A stretch of DNA of 13,491 nucleotides from Acetobacteraceae bacterium (GCA_947446625.1 CANFIE010000060.1:1-13491), one strand, 5' to 3'. Numbered from the stretch's first letter, positions 1 through 6,968 are shown. Translations and numbers: made by a program. The notes: generated by a model from the letters alone, not told the origin.

Positions 1-1
1 C

Positions 2-298
2 CACAGCACAAACCCCATCGAACGCCTCAATGGCGAGATCAAGCGCCGCACCGATGTCGTCGGCATCTTTCCCAACGAAGGTGCCATCACCCGCCTCATC
101 GGCGCCCTCCTGCTGGACCAGTCCGACGAATGGGCCACCCAGCGCGCCCGCTACATGACGCTGGAAACCATCGGCGCCGTGAGCGACAATCCCACCGTCA
201 GCCTGCCCGCCGTGGCCGCCGGACCCGGCGGCCCAGCCCGCCAAGGAGCACAACTCCTACACCACGCCTCGGGACACGATCTCGAGGCGGCAATCTGA
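2..298 (+). CDS. IS256-family transposase, C-terminal fragment (5' end outside window)
   Basis: An open frame enters from the left edge and ends at TGA 296-298, giving 98 residues with no start in the window. The start of the fragment, with NPIERLNGEIKRR then VVGIFPNEGA, TRLIGALLLDQ and DEWATQRARYM, is the typical C-terminal block of IS256-type (Transposase_mut) DDE transposases. The tail ...LLHHASGHDL also looks like the end of such proteins. The catalytic core lies upstream of the window, so I cannot say whether the gene is intact. The sequence GGGACACGATCTC (271-283), near the end of the frame, could belong to the right terminal inverted repeat, but the left end is needed to prove it. The family assignment is firm. 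Activity is unknown. Confidence 0.85.
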   Translation, partial: HSTNPIERLNGEIKRRTDVVGIFPNEGAITRLIGALLLDQSDEWATQRARYMTLETIGAVSDNPTVSLPAVAAGPGGPARQGAQLLHHASGHDLEAAI

Positions 299-476
299 GA
301 TGCCTCATCCCCAGCCCGAAGGCCTTTGTGCCTGATGTGCATGCCAGCAAGCCAAGGCCGGCACTTGATTGCACGTCCTGCATCGCCGGGCAGTCGCGCT
401 CAACCTGAGGGCACGGATGCGCGTTCAAACCATGTGGTCCCTCCTTCGAGGGCGATCCCAAACGGGAATGTGACAC
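299..476. other. Intergenic stretch between transposase end and repeat-protein gene
   Basis: No convincing gene is visible here. It presumably holds the outer part of the IS right end and the 5' leader of the downstream gene. Two small adjacent dyads sit just before the start codon: CCCTC-CTTC-GAGGG (439-452) and TCCC-AAAC-GGGA (456-467). The GGGA of the second dyad lies 9 nt before ATG 477 and is the only Shine-Dalgarno-like sequence, so the dyad could in principle mask it. No convincing -35/-10 pair was recognised. Confidence 0.4.
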
Positions 477-2942
477 ATGGCGGCTTTCCAGGACGGCAAC
501 GCAACCGTTGCAACCATCGCGCAACTGAATCAGGCCATCACCGAGGCTGCCGGCGCAGCCAGCGGCGCCTATACCATCACCCTGAGCAGCGATATTGCGC
601 TGGGCAGCACGGCGATGGTGGTCATCAACATGGTGGCCGGCGCTACGTTGACCATCGCCGGCGCTGGCCATGTACTGGATGGCGGCGGCACCCAGCACGG
701 CCTTTCGGTTTATGCCGGCACGGTGGCGGTTGAGGAACTGGTGCTGGCCAACATGCTGGCGCTGGGCGGCACGGGTGGTGGTGGCGGTGCCGGCCTGGGC
801 GGCGGCCTGTTCGTAGGCGCCAATGTGCTGGGCGACGCAGGCAATGTCACGCTCAGCAACGTCACCTTCAGCGACAACAGCGCCGTTGGTGGCCCGGGCG
901 CCGGTGGCGCCAATGGTGGCTATGGCGGCGGCCTGAGCGGCTATGGCGGCCTGCCGCCGCACACGGGGGGTGGCCCTGCGGCCTCTGGCGATGATGGTGG
1001 ATTTGGCGTGGGCGGCGGCGGCAGTGGCTTCAACCACGGCGGTACGGGCGGCTTTGGCGCGGGCGGTGGCGTTGGCCTGCGCGGCGGCGATGGCGGCTTT
1101 GGCGGCGCTGGCGCGGGCGGCATCCATGGCGGCTATGGCGGGTTTGGTGCGGGCGGTGGCGGCGGCACTGATGGCGGCACCATGTATGGCCCTGGCATCG
1201 GCGGGTTGGGCAGTGGTGGTGGCGAGGATGGCCGCGACAGTGGCGGCGGCGGCGGTGGCGGCCTGGGCGCGGGCGGCAACATCTTCGTGCAGCACGGCGC
1301 CGTGCTGACCGTAACGGGCAATGGCAGCCTGGGCGCGGCCCTGGTGGCGCGCGGCATGGGCGCCGGTGGTGGTGGCGACGGGGCCGCCTATGGCAGCGGC
1401 ATCTACTTCCAGGGCGCCAACACACTGCATCTGGCGCCGACTGGCCAGGTGCTGATCGCTTCTGTCATTGCCGATGACATGGGTTCGGCCGGCATGGCCA
1501 GTGACGCCAGCGGCGGCATGGCCAGCCTGATATTGGACGGCCCAGGCACCGTGACGCTGAGCGCCCTGAACACCTACACCGGCGGCACCAGGCTTGTGGC
1601 CGGCACGTTGGAGATTGCCGCCGGCGGCAGTGCCGGCAGTGGCGATATCAGCTTTGCTGGCTGCCAGGGCGCCACGCTGCAACTGGATGCTTTTGGCGCG
1701 GGTGCCTTCACCAACCACATCATCGATTTCGGCGCTGGCGATGCGATAGACCTGCGCGGTGCGTGCAATGGCCCGGCCAGCCTCAGCTATGATGGCACCA
1801 CGCTGACGGTGACGGTGGGCGACAGCGTGGCGTGCTTCACGCTGGGGGGCGAAGGCATGCTCAGCTTCAGTGCCAGTAGCGACGGTATGGGCGGCACGCG
1901 CATCACCGCATGGGCAGCGGCACCGGGCGAGACAGCCTTAAACTTGGCGCTGTCGGCCGATACCGGCGCCAGCGACAGCGACTTCATCACCAGCACTGCA
2001 GTGCAGGTCCTCTCCGGCGGGTTGAGCGGCGGCTTGCTGTGCGGCGAGTTTGTGGAAGTTTCCCTGAATGGCGGGCTGACTTGGCACGCCGCCAGCACCC
2101 AGCCCGGTACTGGCGGCACCAGCTTCGCCGATGCCGTGACACTGAGCGGCAGCGGCATGCTTGCGGTGCGCGTGGCGAACCAGGCCGGCGACACCGGGCC
2201 CGCGACCAGCCAGGCCTATGTGGTTGAGGCGCTGGCGCCGATGGCGATTGTGCCGGCCAGCTTCGCGCTCACGGCCGGCACCACCCAGGCGCTGCTGGGC
2301 ATCAGCTTTACCGACAGCCAGCCCGATACCAGCTTCACCGTGGTGGTGAGTGACAATACCGGCCTGCTGCACAGCACCGGCACGGCTGGTGTGACCCAAC
2401 AGGGCGAGGACACCACCTCCCTCATCCTCACCGGCACCATCGCCGCCATCAACGTGGAACTGGCGAGCCTGACCTTGCACGCCAGCGCCAACCCCGGCGC
2501 CGAATGGCTATGGGTTTCCGCCACCGACAGCCTGGGCCAGCAGTCCTTGGGCCATGTGGTGGTAACCACAACCCCGGCAGCAGCCGTGGCAGCGGCGGTG
2601 ATTGAGACGCCAGGCGCGTTCAGCCTGCTGGTCGGCACCACGCAGGCGCTGGCCGGCATCGGCTTTGCCCACAGCATGCCGGATGCCAGCTTTACCGTGT
2701 TTGTCAGTGACAATACCGGGCTGCTGCACAGCACCAGCACGGCTGGCGTGACACATGCGGGCGAGGACACCACCACCTTGGTCCTCACCGGCACCATGAC
2801 CGACATCAACGCCGAACTCGCCACCCTGACCGTGCAGGCCGACGCCACGCCAGGGACCGAATGGCTGTGGGTTTCCGTCACCGACAGCTTCGGGCAACAA
2901 TCCTATGGCCATGTGATTGTGCAGGACCAACTCTTCGCCTGA
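477..2942 (+). CDS. Large glycine-rich beta-strand repeat protein, probable secreted/surface protein
   Basis: The product is 821 residues. An in-frame TGA (471-473) lies just before the ATG, so the start cannot be further upstream. Visible modules in order are: residues ~1-95, beta-helix-like text (YTITLSSDIALGS, VLDGGGTQHGLSV); ~97-305, a low-complexity core about half glycine; ~351-388, an autotransporter-associated beta-strand repeat (GTVTLSALNTYTGGTRLVAG); ~487-583, a bacterial Ig-like module (LSADTGASDSDFITS, then VEVSLNGGLTWHAAS, then LAVRVANQAGDTG); and two 104-residue repeats at 593-696 and 712-815. There is no N-terminal signal peptide, autotransporter barrel or RTX nonapeptide array. 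Ig-like and repeat modules of this kind occur in large type I-secreted adhesins, and the last residues DQLFA (acidic then hydrophobic) resemble a type I C-terminal signal, but this is inference. No transporter genes are adjacent. It may also be a shortened relative of a much larger adhesin. Function unknown. Confidence 0.8.
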   Translation: MAAFQDGNATVATIAQLNQAITEAAGAASGAYTITLSSDIALGSTAMVVINMVAGATLTIAGAGHVLDGGGTQHGLSVYAGTVAVEELVLANMLALGGTGGGGGAGLGGGLFVGANVLGDAGNVTLSNVTFSDNSAVGGPGAGGANGGYGGGLSGYGGLPPHTGGGPAASGDDGGFGVGGGGSGFNHGGTGGFGAGGGVGLRGGDGGFGGAGAGGIHGGYGGFGAGGGGGTDGGTMYGPGIGGLGSGGGEDGRDSGGGGGGGLGAGGNIFVQHGAVLTVTGNGSLGAALVARGMGAGGGGDGAAYGSGIYFQGANTLHLAPTGQVLIASVIADDMGSAGMASDASGGMASLILDGPGTVTLSALNTYTGGTRLVAGTLEIAAGGSAGSGDISFAGCQGATLQLDAFGAGAFTNHIIDFGAGDAIDLRGACNGPASLSYDGTTLTVTVGDSVACFTLGGEGMLSFSASSDGMGGTRITAWAAAPGETALNLALSADTGASDSDFITSTAVQVLSGGLSGGLLCGEFVEVSLNGGLTWHAASTQPGTGGTSFADAVTLSGSGMLAVRVANQAGDTGPATSQAYVVEALAPMAIVPASFALTAGTTQALLGISFTDSQPDTSFTVVVSDNTGLLHSTGTAGVTQQGEDTTSLILTGTIAAINVELASLTLHASANPGAEWLWVSATDSLGQQSLGHVVVTTTPAAAVAAAVIETPGAFSLLVGTTQALAGIGFAHSMPDASFTVFVSDNTGLLHSTSTAGVTHAGEDTTTLVLTGTMTDINAELATLTVQADATPGTEWLWVSVTDSFGQQSYGHVIVQDQLFA
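765..1391 (+). repeat. Glycine-rich low-complexity tract (GGC/GGT/GCG-rich coding repeat)
   Basis: This part of the 821-residue protein is built from short irregular Gly-Gly-X, Gly-Tyr-Gly-Gly and Gly-Phe-Gly-Ala-Gly units. The unit GGFGAGGG occurs at about residues 191-198 and 221-228. By hand count, residues 101-300 contain about 95 glycines. The GGC-rich DNA removes stop codons from other frames and creates long antisense open frames that are artefacts. Confidence 0.8.
2253..2921 (+). repeat. Two tandem 104-codon repeats (2253-2564 and 2610-2921), period 357 nt
   Basis: Two gap-free copies lie in the C-terminal part of the 821-residue protein, at residues 593-696 and 712-815. By eye they match at about 73 of 104 residues. 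Shared blocks are VSDNTGLLHST, GEDTT, EWLWVS, and TDS followed by GQQS. A 15-residue linker separates them, and the second copy ends 6 residues before the C-terminus. The DNA is also similar, for example GGCGAGGACACCACC in both copies, pointing to duplication inside the gene. Confidence 0.85.
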
Positions 2943-3019
2943 GCCGAGTGCCGCGTGAGGCCTGGTGCCACCACGCGCAAGGCTGCGCCCCGCCCTGGCG
3001 GGCTTGGCATTGGCTGCCG

Positions 3020-3040
3020 CGATGCTGGCACCAAGCATCG
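3020..3040. terminator. Hairpin between convergent genes, possible terminator
   Basis: A perfect 7-bp stem, CGATGCT (3020-3026) and AGCATCG (3034-3040), has a 7-nt loop. It lies in the 115-nt gap between the end of the repeat-protein gene and the end of the minus-strand IclR gene, where a bidirectional terminator would be expected. No T-run follows on either strand, so an intrinsic terminator is only a possibility. Confidence 0.3.
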
Positions 3041-3057
3041 CCTGCCTGGCTCGGCCA

Positions 3058-3888
3058 TCAGCCGTCCGCCCCCTGCAGCAGTGCTGAAATGCGACCGGTG
3101 GAAGCAATGGCCATGGCCGCCAGTGCCTCGATGTCGCGCTCCGTCACTTCGCTTTTCAGCCGGGCCAGCACCAGGCTTGCCGTCACCACCTCCGGCGCCG
3201 CGAAGATCGGTGCCGAGACGCCGATCACCTCCGGGTCCACGTCGCTCAGCACCGCGTAGCCACGCTTGCGGATGGCCTTCAGCGCGTCTCGGAATGCCGG
3301 CCAGGTGCCGCCATAGCCCGCTGCTGAAATGGCGTCGGCATGGTGCAGGAACATGCGCTGCAACTGCGCCTGCGGCAGCCAGGCCAGGATGGCGCGTGAG
3401 GCCGAGCCGCGGAACAGCGAGAAGGGCCGGCCACGGTCGAAACTGGTCTCAATGCGTGGGTCGGAGCGGTCCTCGTAGATGCTCAACACCTGCACGCCGT
3501 AGTAGCGGCACAGCAACTGCGTGCCCGCCACCTGATTGCGCTGCGCCGCCATGATGGGTGGTGCCACGCGCAGCAGCGGGTCCGCCACGCGGATCTGCCG
3601 GTCCAACTCGATGATGCGCGGACCCAGCGCGTAGCCGCCACCAACCTGGGCCAGGAAGCCCGAGGCCACCAATGCCTTGAGGTAGCGATAGACAGTGGAG
3701 CGCGTGGCCCGCAGCCGCTCGCCGATCGCCTCGGCGGTCCAGACCGGCTCCTGCTCGGTGAACAGGTCCATTACCCCCAGCACGCGATCGGTTGTCCACC
3801 GCCTCGCAGGTGAAGGTGGAGACGGCTTCCAGGTCGTGGTGGGCGCGGCCTCAGCGGTCGGGCTGGCCGGCGGCGTAGGTGCCACCAT
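3058..3888 (-). CDS. IclR-family transcriptional regulator
   Basis: With ATG at 3888 the product is 276 residues. Residues ~34-80 form the winged helix-turn-helix (DRVLGVMDLF, TAEAIGERLRATRSTVYRYL, KALVASGFLAQV). Residues ~95-270 match the IclR effector domain (YYGVQVLSIYEDRSDPRIE, GSASRAILAWLP, RKRGYAVLSDVDPEVIGVSAPIF). IclR proteins are usually dimeric and sense small organic molecules. This start overlaps the 3' end of the upstream flavin reductase gene by 38 nt and has no clear Shine-Dalgarno. The only other start before the helix-turn-helix is GTG at 3783 (241 residues, avoiding the overlap). Everything upstream of 3888 in this frame is a shadow of the reductase gene. Co-transcription suggests it controls use of the reductase's substrate. 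Family is certain, start is not, effector unknown. Confidence 0.85.
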   Translation of the reverse strand: MVAPTPPASPTAEAAPTTTWKPSPPSPARRWTTDRVLGVMDLFTEQEPVWTAEAIGERLRATRSTVYRYLKALVASGFLAQVGGGYALGPRIIELDRQIRVADPLLRVAPPIMAAQRNQVAGTQLLCRYYGVQVLSIYEDRSDPRIETSFDRGRPFSLFRGSASRAILAWLPQAQLQRMFLHHADAISAAGYGGTWPAFRDALKAIRKRGYAVLSDVDPEVIGVSAPIFAAPEVVTASLVLARLKSEVTERDIEALAAMAIASTGRISALLQGADG

Positions 3889-4483
3889 CGGTCGGGCGCA
3901 ACGCCTCGAAAAGCTCGCCCAGCGCGGCGTAGTCGCGATAGCCGCAGCGAGCGAGCGGTTGCGCCGCTGCCGTGTCGAAGCGCCCGTCCCGCAGAAAGGC
4001 CTCGGCGATGTGCACGCCCACGACTTCGCCAATGATGATCCAGCCTGCCAGCTTGGTGCCTGACGCGTCCTGCAACTGCATGGACTGCGCCACCCGGCAT
4101 TCCAGCGCTGCCGGTGCGGCGGCCACGCGCGGGGCATGGACCATACGGCAGGGCGCCATTTCCAGCCCGGCGGCCTCGAACTCGTTCACACCCTCGGGGA
4201 AGTCGCCGGAGGAGATGTTCATGGCGTCAAACATCGGCCGACTGCACAGGTTGTAGACGAACTCACCGGTCGCGACGGCATTCGCGGCGCTGTGCTTCAT
4301 CGTCTCGCTGGTGAAGGCCAACATCGGTGGCCGCGAATGTACCGCGTTGAAGAAGCTGTAGGGCGCCAGGTTCGGCACGCCAGTGGCGCTCAGGGTGGAG
4401 ATCCAGCCGATGGGCCGCGGCGCGATGATGGCCTTGAACGGGTCATGCGGCAGGCCGTGGCCCAGGCGAGGTTCGTAGAACAT
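3851..4483 (-). CDS. Flavin reductase-like, FMN-binding domain protein
   Basis: The product is 210 residues and is recognised as the flavin reductase-like (split-barrel FMN-binding) family. The N-terminal motif PFKAIIAPRPIGWISTLS followed by NLAPYSFFNAVHSRPPMLAF is the usual FMN/NAD(P)H-contacting region, and TGEFVYNL and the acidic FPEGVNEFEAAGL segment also fit. Members typically reduce FMN with NAD(P)H, often for a partner monooxygenase, though many are stand-alone flavoproteins of unknown substrate. It is cytoplasmic, with no signal sequence. The ATG is preceded by only a weak AAAGG-type ribosome site. It is first in a two-gene unit with the overlapping IclR gene and is divergent from the LysR gene across a 147-nt regulatory gap. 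No monooxygenase gene is in the window, so the electron acceptor is unknown. Confidence 0.85.
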   Translation of the reverse strand: MFYEPRLGHGLPHDPFKAIIAPRPIGWISTLSATGVPNLAPYSFFNAVHSRPPMLAFTSETMKHSAANAVATGEFVYNLCSRPMFDAMNISSGDFPEGVNEFEAAGLEMAPCRMVHAPRVAAAPAALECRVAQSMQLQDASGTKLAGWIIIGEVVGVHIAEAFLRDGRFDTAAAQPLARCGYRDYAALGELFEALRPTDGGTYAAGQPDR

Positions 4484-4541
4484 GGGCGGATGCGCCTTTC
4501 TTGTTGGCGGTGCCGGCGGGCACTGCGGGGCAACCCGGTGA

Positions 4542-4630
4542 TTGAGACTGGGCCAAGCGTCAGCTTGCTTCGGTGCTGCCCAACCGCGTAGCCTGGAAAA
4601 TGGAAAGGCACTTTTCAGGGTATCGAAAAA
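4542..4630. promoter_or_regulatory. Divergent LysR/flavin-reductase control region with operator-like dyads
   Basis: This is the operator-bearing part of the 147-nt gap between divergent genes. It contains TTGAGACTGGGCCAA (4542-4556), which fits the T-N11-A pattern of LysR-type sites with TTG/CAA arms. A dyad CAAGC-GTCA-GCTTG follows at 4554-4567. Then comes TGGAAAGGC (4601-4609) and a TTTTC-N8-GAAAA dyad (4612-4629) that abuts the LysR start codon. CTGGGCCAAGC (4548-4558), TGGAAAGGC and the final dyad all recur upstream of the Bug gene at 8175-8241. Family knowledge makes binding by the adjacent LysR protein plausible, and the dyad touching the LysR start would suit autorepression. No -35/-10 boxes are assigned. 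Confidence 0.5.
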
Positions 4631-5581
4631 ATGGCGCGGAAGCCGAGTGGGACAGCCGAGGCCGCGCCGCTGCCGCCTGCTACCCGGCGGCTGGACAGCG
4701 TTGCCATCGCCGCGCTGCGCAGTTTCGTGGCGGTGGTGGAGGCCAACTCCTTCTCGGCCGCGTCACGCCATCTTGGTACCGCCGTCTCCACCGTCAGCAA
4801 GCACATCGACACGCTGGAACACCGGCTCAGCACCAAGCTGTTCGCGCGCAGCACGCGGCGGCTGAACCTGACCGAGAGCGGCGTGGCGCTGTATGAGCAC
4901 TGCCGCGTGGCGCTGGACAGCGTGGACAACGCGGTGGAGCAGACCTTCAGTGCCACCGCCGTCTCCGGCACCGTCCGCGTGGTGGCGCCGCCCTCCTTCA
5001 CCCATTGCATCCTCTCGGCGGCGCTGCCGATCTTTTTGGCGCAGCATCCGCAGGTGAGCGTGGACCTCAAGGTGACCACAGCTACCGTGGACCTGCTGCG
5101 TGACCGCGTGGATGTCGCTATCCGCATGACCCCGACCAGCGGTACCGGCGGCACGCTGGAGCGGATTGGCAAGGCACCTTCGGCACTCTGTGCCTCACCC
5201 GGCTATCTCGCGCGGCATGGCACGCCCAGGGTGCCGACGGACCTGGCCCAGCACCGCTGCCTCGCCGGGGTCAACTCGCCCTATTCGGAACGTTGGCCGT
5301 TCAGGGTAGGGACGGAGGTGATCGAGGTGCCGATCCGCTCCTCCTTCACCTCCGATACCGGGGAAATGCTGCGGCACGCCTGCCTGCACGACCTGGGCAT
5401 CGCAGGCTTCTACCTGTTTCATATCCAGCCGGAACTGGATGCCGGCCGGCTGGTGCGGGTGCTGCAGGACTACGAGGTCGGCGACGGCCAGGTTTTCGCC
5501 CTGATGCCGTCCGGCCGCTTCATGCCGCGCGCCACGGCCGAGTTCCTGCGCTTCATTCGCGGGGTCTGCGCCGCGCTATAG
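4631..5581 (+). CDS. LysR-family transcriptional regulator
   Basis: The product is 316 residues, the usual LysR length plus a ~20-residue N-terminal extension. The helix-turn-helix lies at about residues 25-85 (ALRSFVAVVEANSFSAASRH, TVSKHIDTLEHRLSTKLFAR, LNLTESG), followed by the effector-binding domain from about 108 (GTVRVVAPPSF, RVDVAIRM, ALCASPGYLARHGTP, CLHDLGIAGF, FMPRATAEFLRFI). Such regulators act as tetramers on divergent promoters. It is transcribed away from the flavin reductase/IclR pair, the usual arrangement for a LysR gene and its target. The ATG at 4631 directly follows the GAAAAA arm of a dyad, so autoregulation is likely. The Shine-Dalgarno is weak (CAGGGT about 10 nt upstream). 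Effector unknown. Confidence 0.93.
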   Translation: MARKPSGTAEAAPLPPATRRLDSVAIAALRSFVAVVEANSFSAASRHLGTAVSTVSKHIDTLEHRLSTKLFARSTRRLNLTESGVALYEHCRVALDSVDNAVEQTFSATAVSGTVRVVAPPSFTHCILSAALPIFLAQHPQVSVDLKVTTATVDLLRDRVDVAIRMTPTSGTGGTLERIGKAPSALCASPGYLARHGTPRVPTDLAQHRCLAGVNSPYSERWPFRVGTEVIEVPIRSSFTSDTGEMLRHACLHDLGIAGFYLFHIQPELDAGRLVRVLQDYEVGDGQVFALMPSGRFMPRATAEFLRFIRGVCAAL

Positions 5582-5590
5582 CGTCGGATC

Positions 5591-5614
5591 GTCGCCGGTG
5601 CTCTCACCGGCGGC
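5591..5614 (+). terminator. GC hairpin just after the LysR gene
   Basis: CGCCGGTG (5593-5600), loop CTCT, and CACCGGCG (5605-5612) form a perfect 8-bp stem. It extends by one wobble and one G-C pair to 5591-5614 and begins 9 nt after the LysR stop. The position suits a transcription end, but no T-run follows, so it would be a Rho-assisted or stabilising hairpin rather than a classical intrinsic terminator. Confidence 0.45.
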
Positions 5615-5659
5615 GTGAATCGGCCGCTCGAACGGCATCAGCGTGGCGCAGAGGCGGAC

Positions 5660-5709
5660 CTAGAGCAATATCCGTTCTGATGATTCCATCAGAACGGATA
5701 TTGCTCTAG
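5660..5709. repeat. Perfect 23-bp palindromic element, loop ATTC (TAGAGCA hairpin copy 1)
   Basis: The left arm (5660-5682, beginning CTAGAGCAATATCCG) and right arm (5687-5709) are exact reverse complements around a 4-nt loop ATTC. The outermost CTAG on the right provides the TAG stop codon (5708-5706) of the minus-strand LivK-like gene. It sits in the convergent LysR/LivK-like junction. A second copy lies at 6969-7020 in inverted orientation. It may be a dispersed hairpin/MITE-like repeat, a bidirectional terminator, or both. No T-run flanks it. Confidence 0.9.
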
Positions 5710-6926
5710 CCGCGCACCAGCGTGCAGCCACCTTCGGCGAGCGGCCGGAAGGCGTCCTCGGCCGGCGTGGTCTGCAGCAGCTTGTAGTAGTCCCAGGGGT
5801 GCTTCGACTCTTCCGGCTTCTTCACCTCGAACAGATAGGCCGGGTGGATCTTCCGGCCATCCTCGCGGATACGGCCAGCACCGAAGCAATCGTCATCGGT
5901 CGGCATCGCCTTCATGCGCTCCACCGCAGCGCGCCCGGAAGCCTTGGCTGCGGCAACGCCCATGCTCGCCACCGCCTTCAGGTAATGCAGCGTGCCGGCG
6001 TAGCAGCCGGCATGCGCCATCGTCGGCATCAGCCCGCCCATCTGGCCCTTCACCCGGTTGGTGAAGGCGCGGGTGCGGTTGTTCAGGTCCCAATAGAAGG
6101 ATTCCGCCAGAACCAGGCCCTGCGCCGCCTCCAGCCCCAGCGAGTGCACGTCGGTGACGAACATCAGCAGCACCGCGATCTTGGTACCGCGGCGGGTAAT
6201 GCCGAACTCGGCGGCTTGCTTGACGCAGGTGACCAGGTCGGTACCCGCATTGGCCAGCCCAATGACCTTGGCGCGGCTGGCTTGCGCCTGCACCAGGTAG
6301 GAGGAGAAGTCGTTGTTGGGGAATGGGTGGCGCACACTGCCGAGCACGCGGCCACCTTGCTCGCGCACGAAGCGCATGGTGTCGCGCTCCAGCGAATGGC
6401 CGAAGGCGTAGTCGGCGGTGATGAAGAACCAGGTATCACCACCCGCCTGCACCATGGCGCCGCCGGTGGTATGCGCCAGCATCCAGGTATCGTGCGGCCA
6501 GTGCACCGTGTTGGGTGAGCACTGCGAACCTGTCAGGTCTGCAATGGCGCCAGTGTTGATGATGACAACCTTGTTCTTCTCGCGCGCGATGTTGGCGACG
6601 GCCAGTGCCGGCGCGCTGGAGACCACCTCGGCCAGGCAGTCCACGGCGTCGCGGTCGAACCATTGCCGGGCGATGTTGCTGGCTACGTCAGGCTTGTTCT
6701 GGTGGTCGGCGGCGACGACTTCCACCTTGAAGCCGTGGTCGCCGAAATCCTGAATGGCCTGGCGCACGCAGGCGACACCGCCAGGGCCGCTGATGTCGCG
6801 GTACGGCCCGGCCATGTCTGACAGCACGCCGATGCGGATGGTGTTGTCGCTGGCCTGGGCGCGCGCCCTTGCGGGAATGGCCGCGGCACCGGCGGCGGCG
6901 AGGATGTGGCGACGATTGAGGTCCAT
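5706..6926 (-). CDS. Branched-chain amino acid-type ABC substrate-binding protein (Peripla_BP_6, LivK-like), orphan
   Basis: The product is 406 residues. The N-terminus has a twin-arginine-like export signal (NRRHILAAAGAAAIPARARAQA) with likely cleavage near residue 24-25. The mature part fits the LivK/AmiC fold: IRIGVLSDMAGPYRDISGPG at the start, VVAADHQNKPDVASNIARQW, AVDCLAEVVSSAPALAVANI, NTVHWPHDTWMLAHTTGGAM and FFITADYAFGHSLERDTMRF. The ATG has a good GGGAG ribosome site (6934-6938) at 7-nt spacing. No LivH/M/G/F genes are in the window, so it must pair with a transporter elsewhere. LivK-like proteins of this length bind very diverse ligands such as amino acids, amides and aromatic acids, so the substrate is not assigned. 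Its stop codon lies inside a palindromic element, and a second copy of that element lies 42 nt upstream of the start. Confidence 0.88.
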   Translation of the reverse strand: MDLNRRHILAAAGAAAIPARARAQASDNTIRIGVLSDMAGPYRDISGPGGVACVRQAIQDFGDHGFKVEVVAADHQNKPDVASNIARQWFDRDAVDCLAEVVSSAPALAVANIAREKNKVVIINTGAIADLTGSQCSPNTVHWPHDTWMLAHTTGGAMVQAGGDTWFFITADYAFGHSLERDTMRFVREQGGRVLGSVRHPFPNNDFSSYLVQAQASRAKVIGLANAGTDLVTCVKQAAEFGITRRGTKIAVLLMFVTDVHSLGLEAAQGLVLAESFYWDLNNRTRAFTNRVKGQMGGLMPTMAHAGCYAGTLHYLKAVASMGVAAAKASGRAAVERMKAMPTDDDCFGAGRIREDGRKIHPAYLFEVKKPEESKHPWDYYKLLQTTPAEDAFRPLAEGGCTLVRG

Positions 6927-6968
6927 GGCAGGGCTCCCAGTTGTTGCAGCGCGCAGTATGAACGTGCG

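Noticed and set aside
1030..1425. GC-rich repetitive coding region resembling a CRISPR or minisatellite
   Set aside because: Repeat units are irregular, in frame and protein-coding (Gly-rich), with no constant repeat/spacer periodicity.
198..1718. 506-residue open frame on the minus strand, antisense to the repeat protein
   Set aside because: Its sequence is an Ala/Gly/His/Gln-rich low-complexity translation produced by the GGC-rich codons of the plus-strand gene. It shows no domain or ribosome site.
2963..3033. TGGTGCCA (2963-2970) and TGGCACCA (3026-3033) inverted repeat
   Set aside because: The arms are short and about 55 nt apart. The local 7-bp hairpin at 3020-3040 overlaps it and is the better structure, so this was not listed separately.
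3889..4137. Upstream extension of the IclR frame to 359 residues
   Set aside because: This part overlaps the flavin reductase gene, is Arg/Pro/Ser/Trp-rich and unlike any IclR N-terminus. Codon pattern favours the reductase frame.
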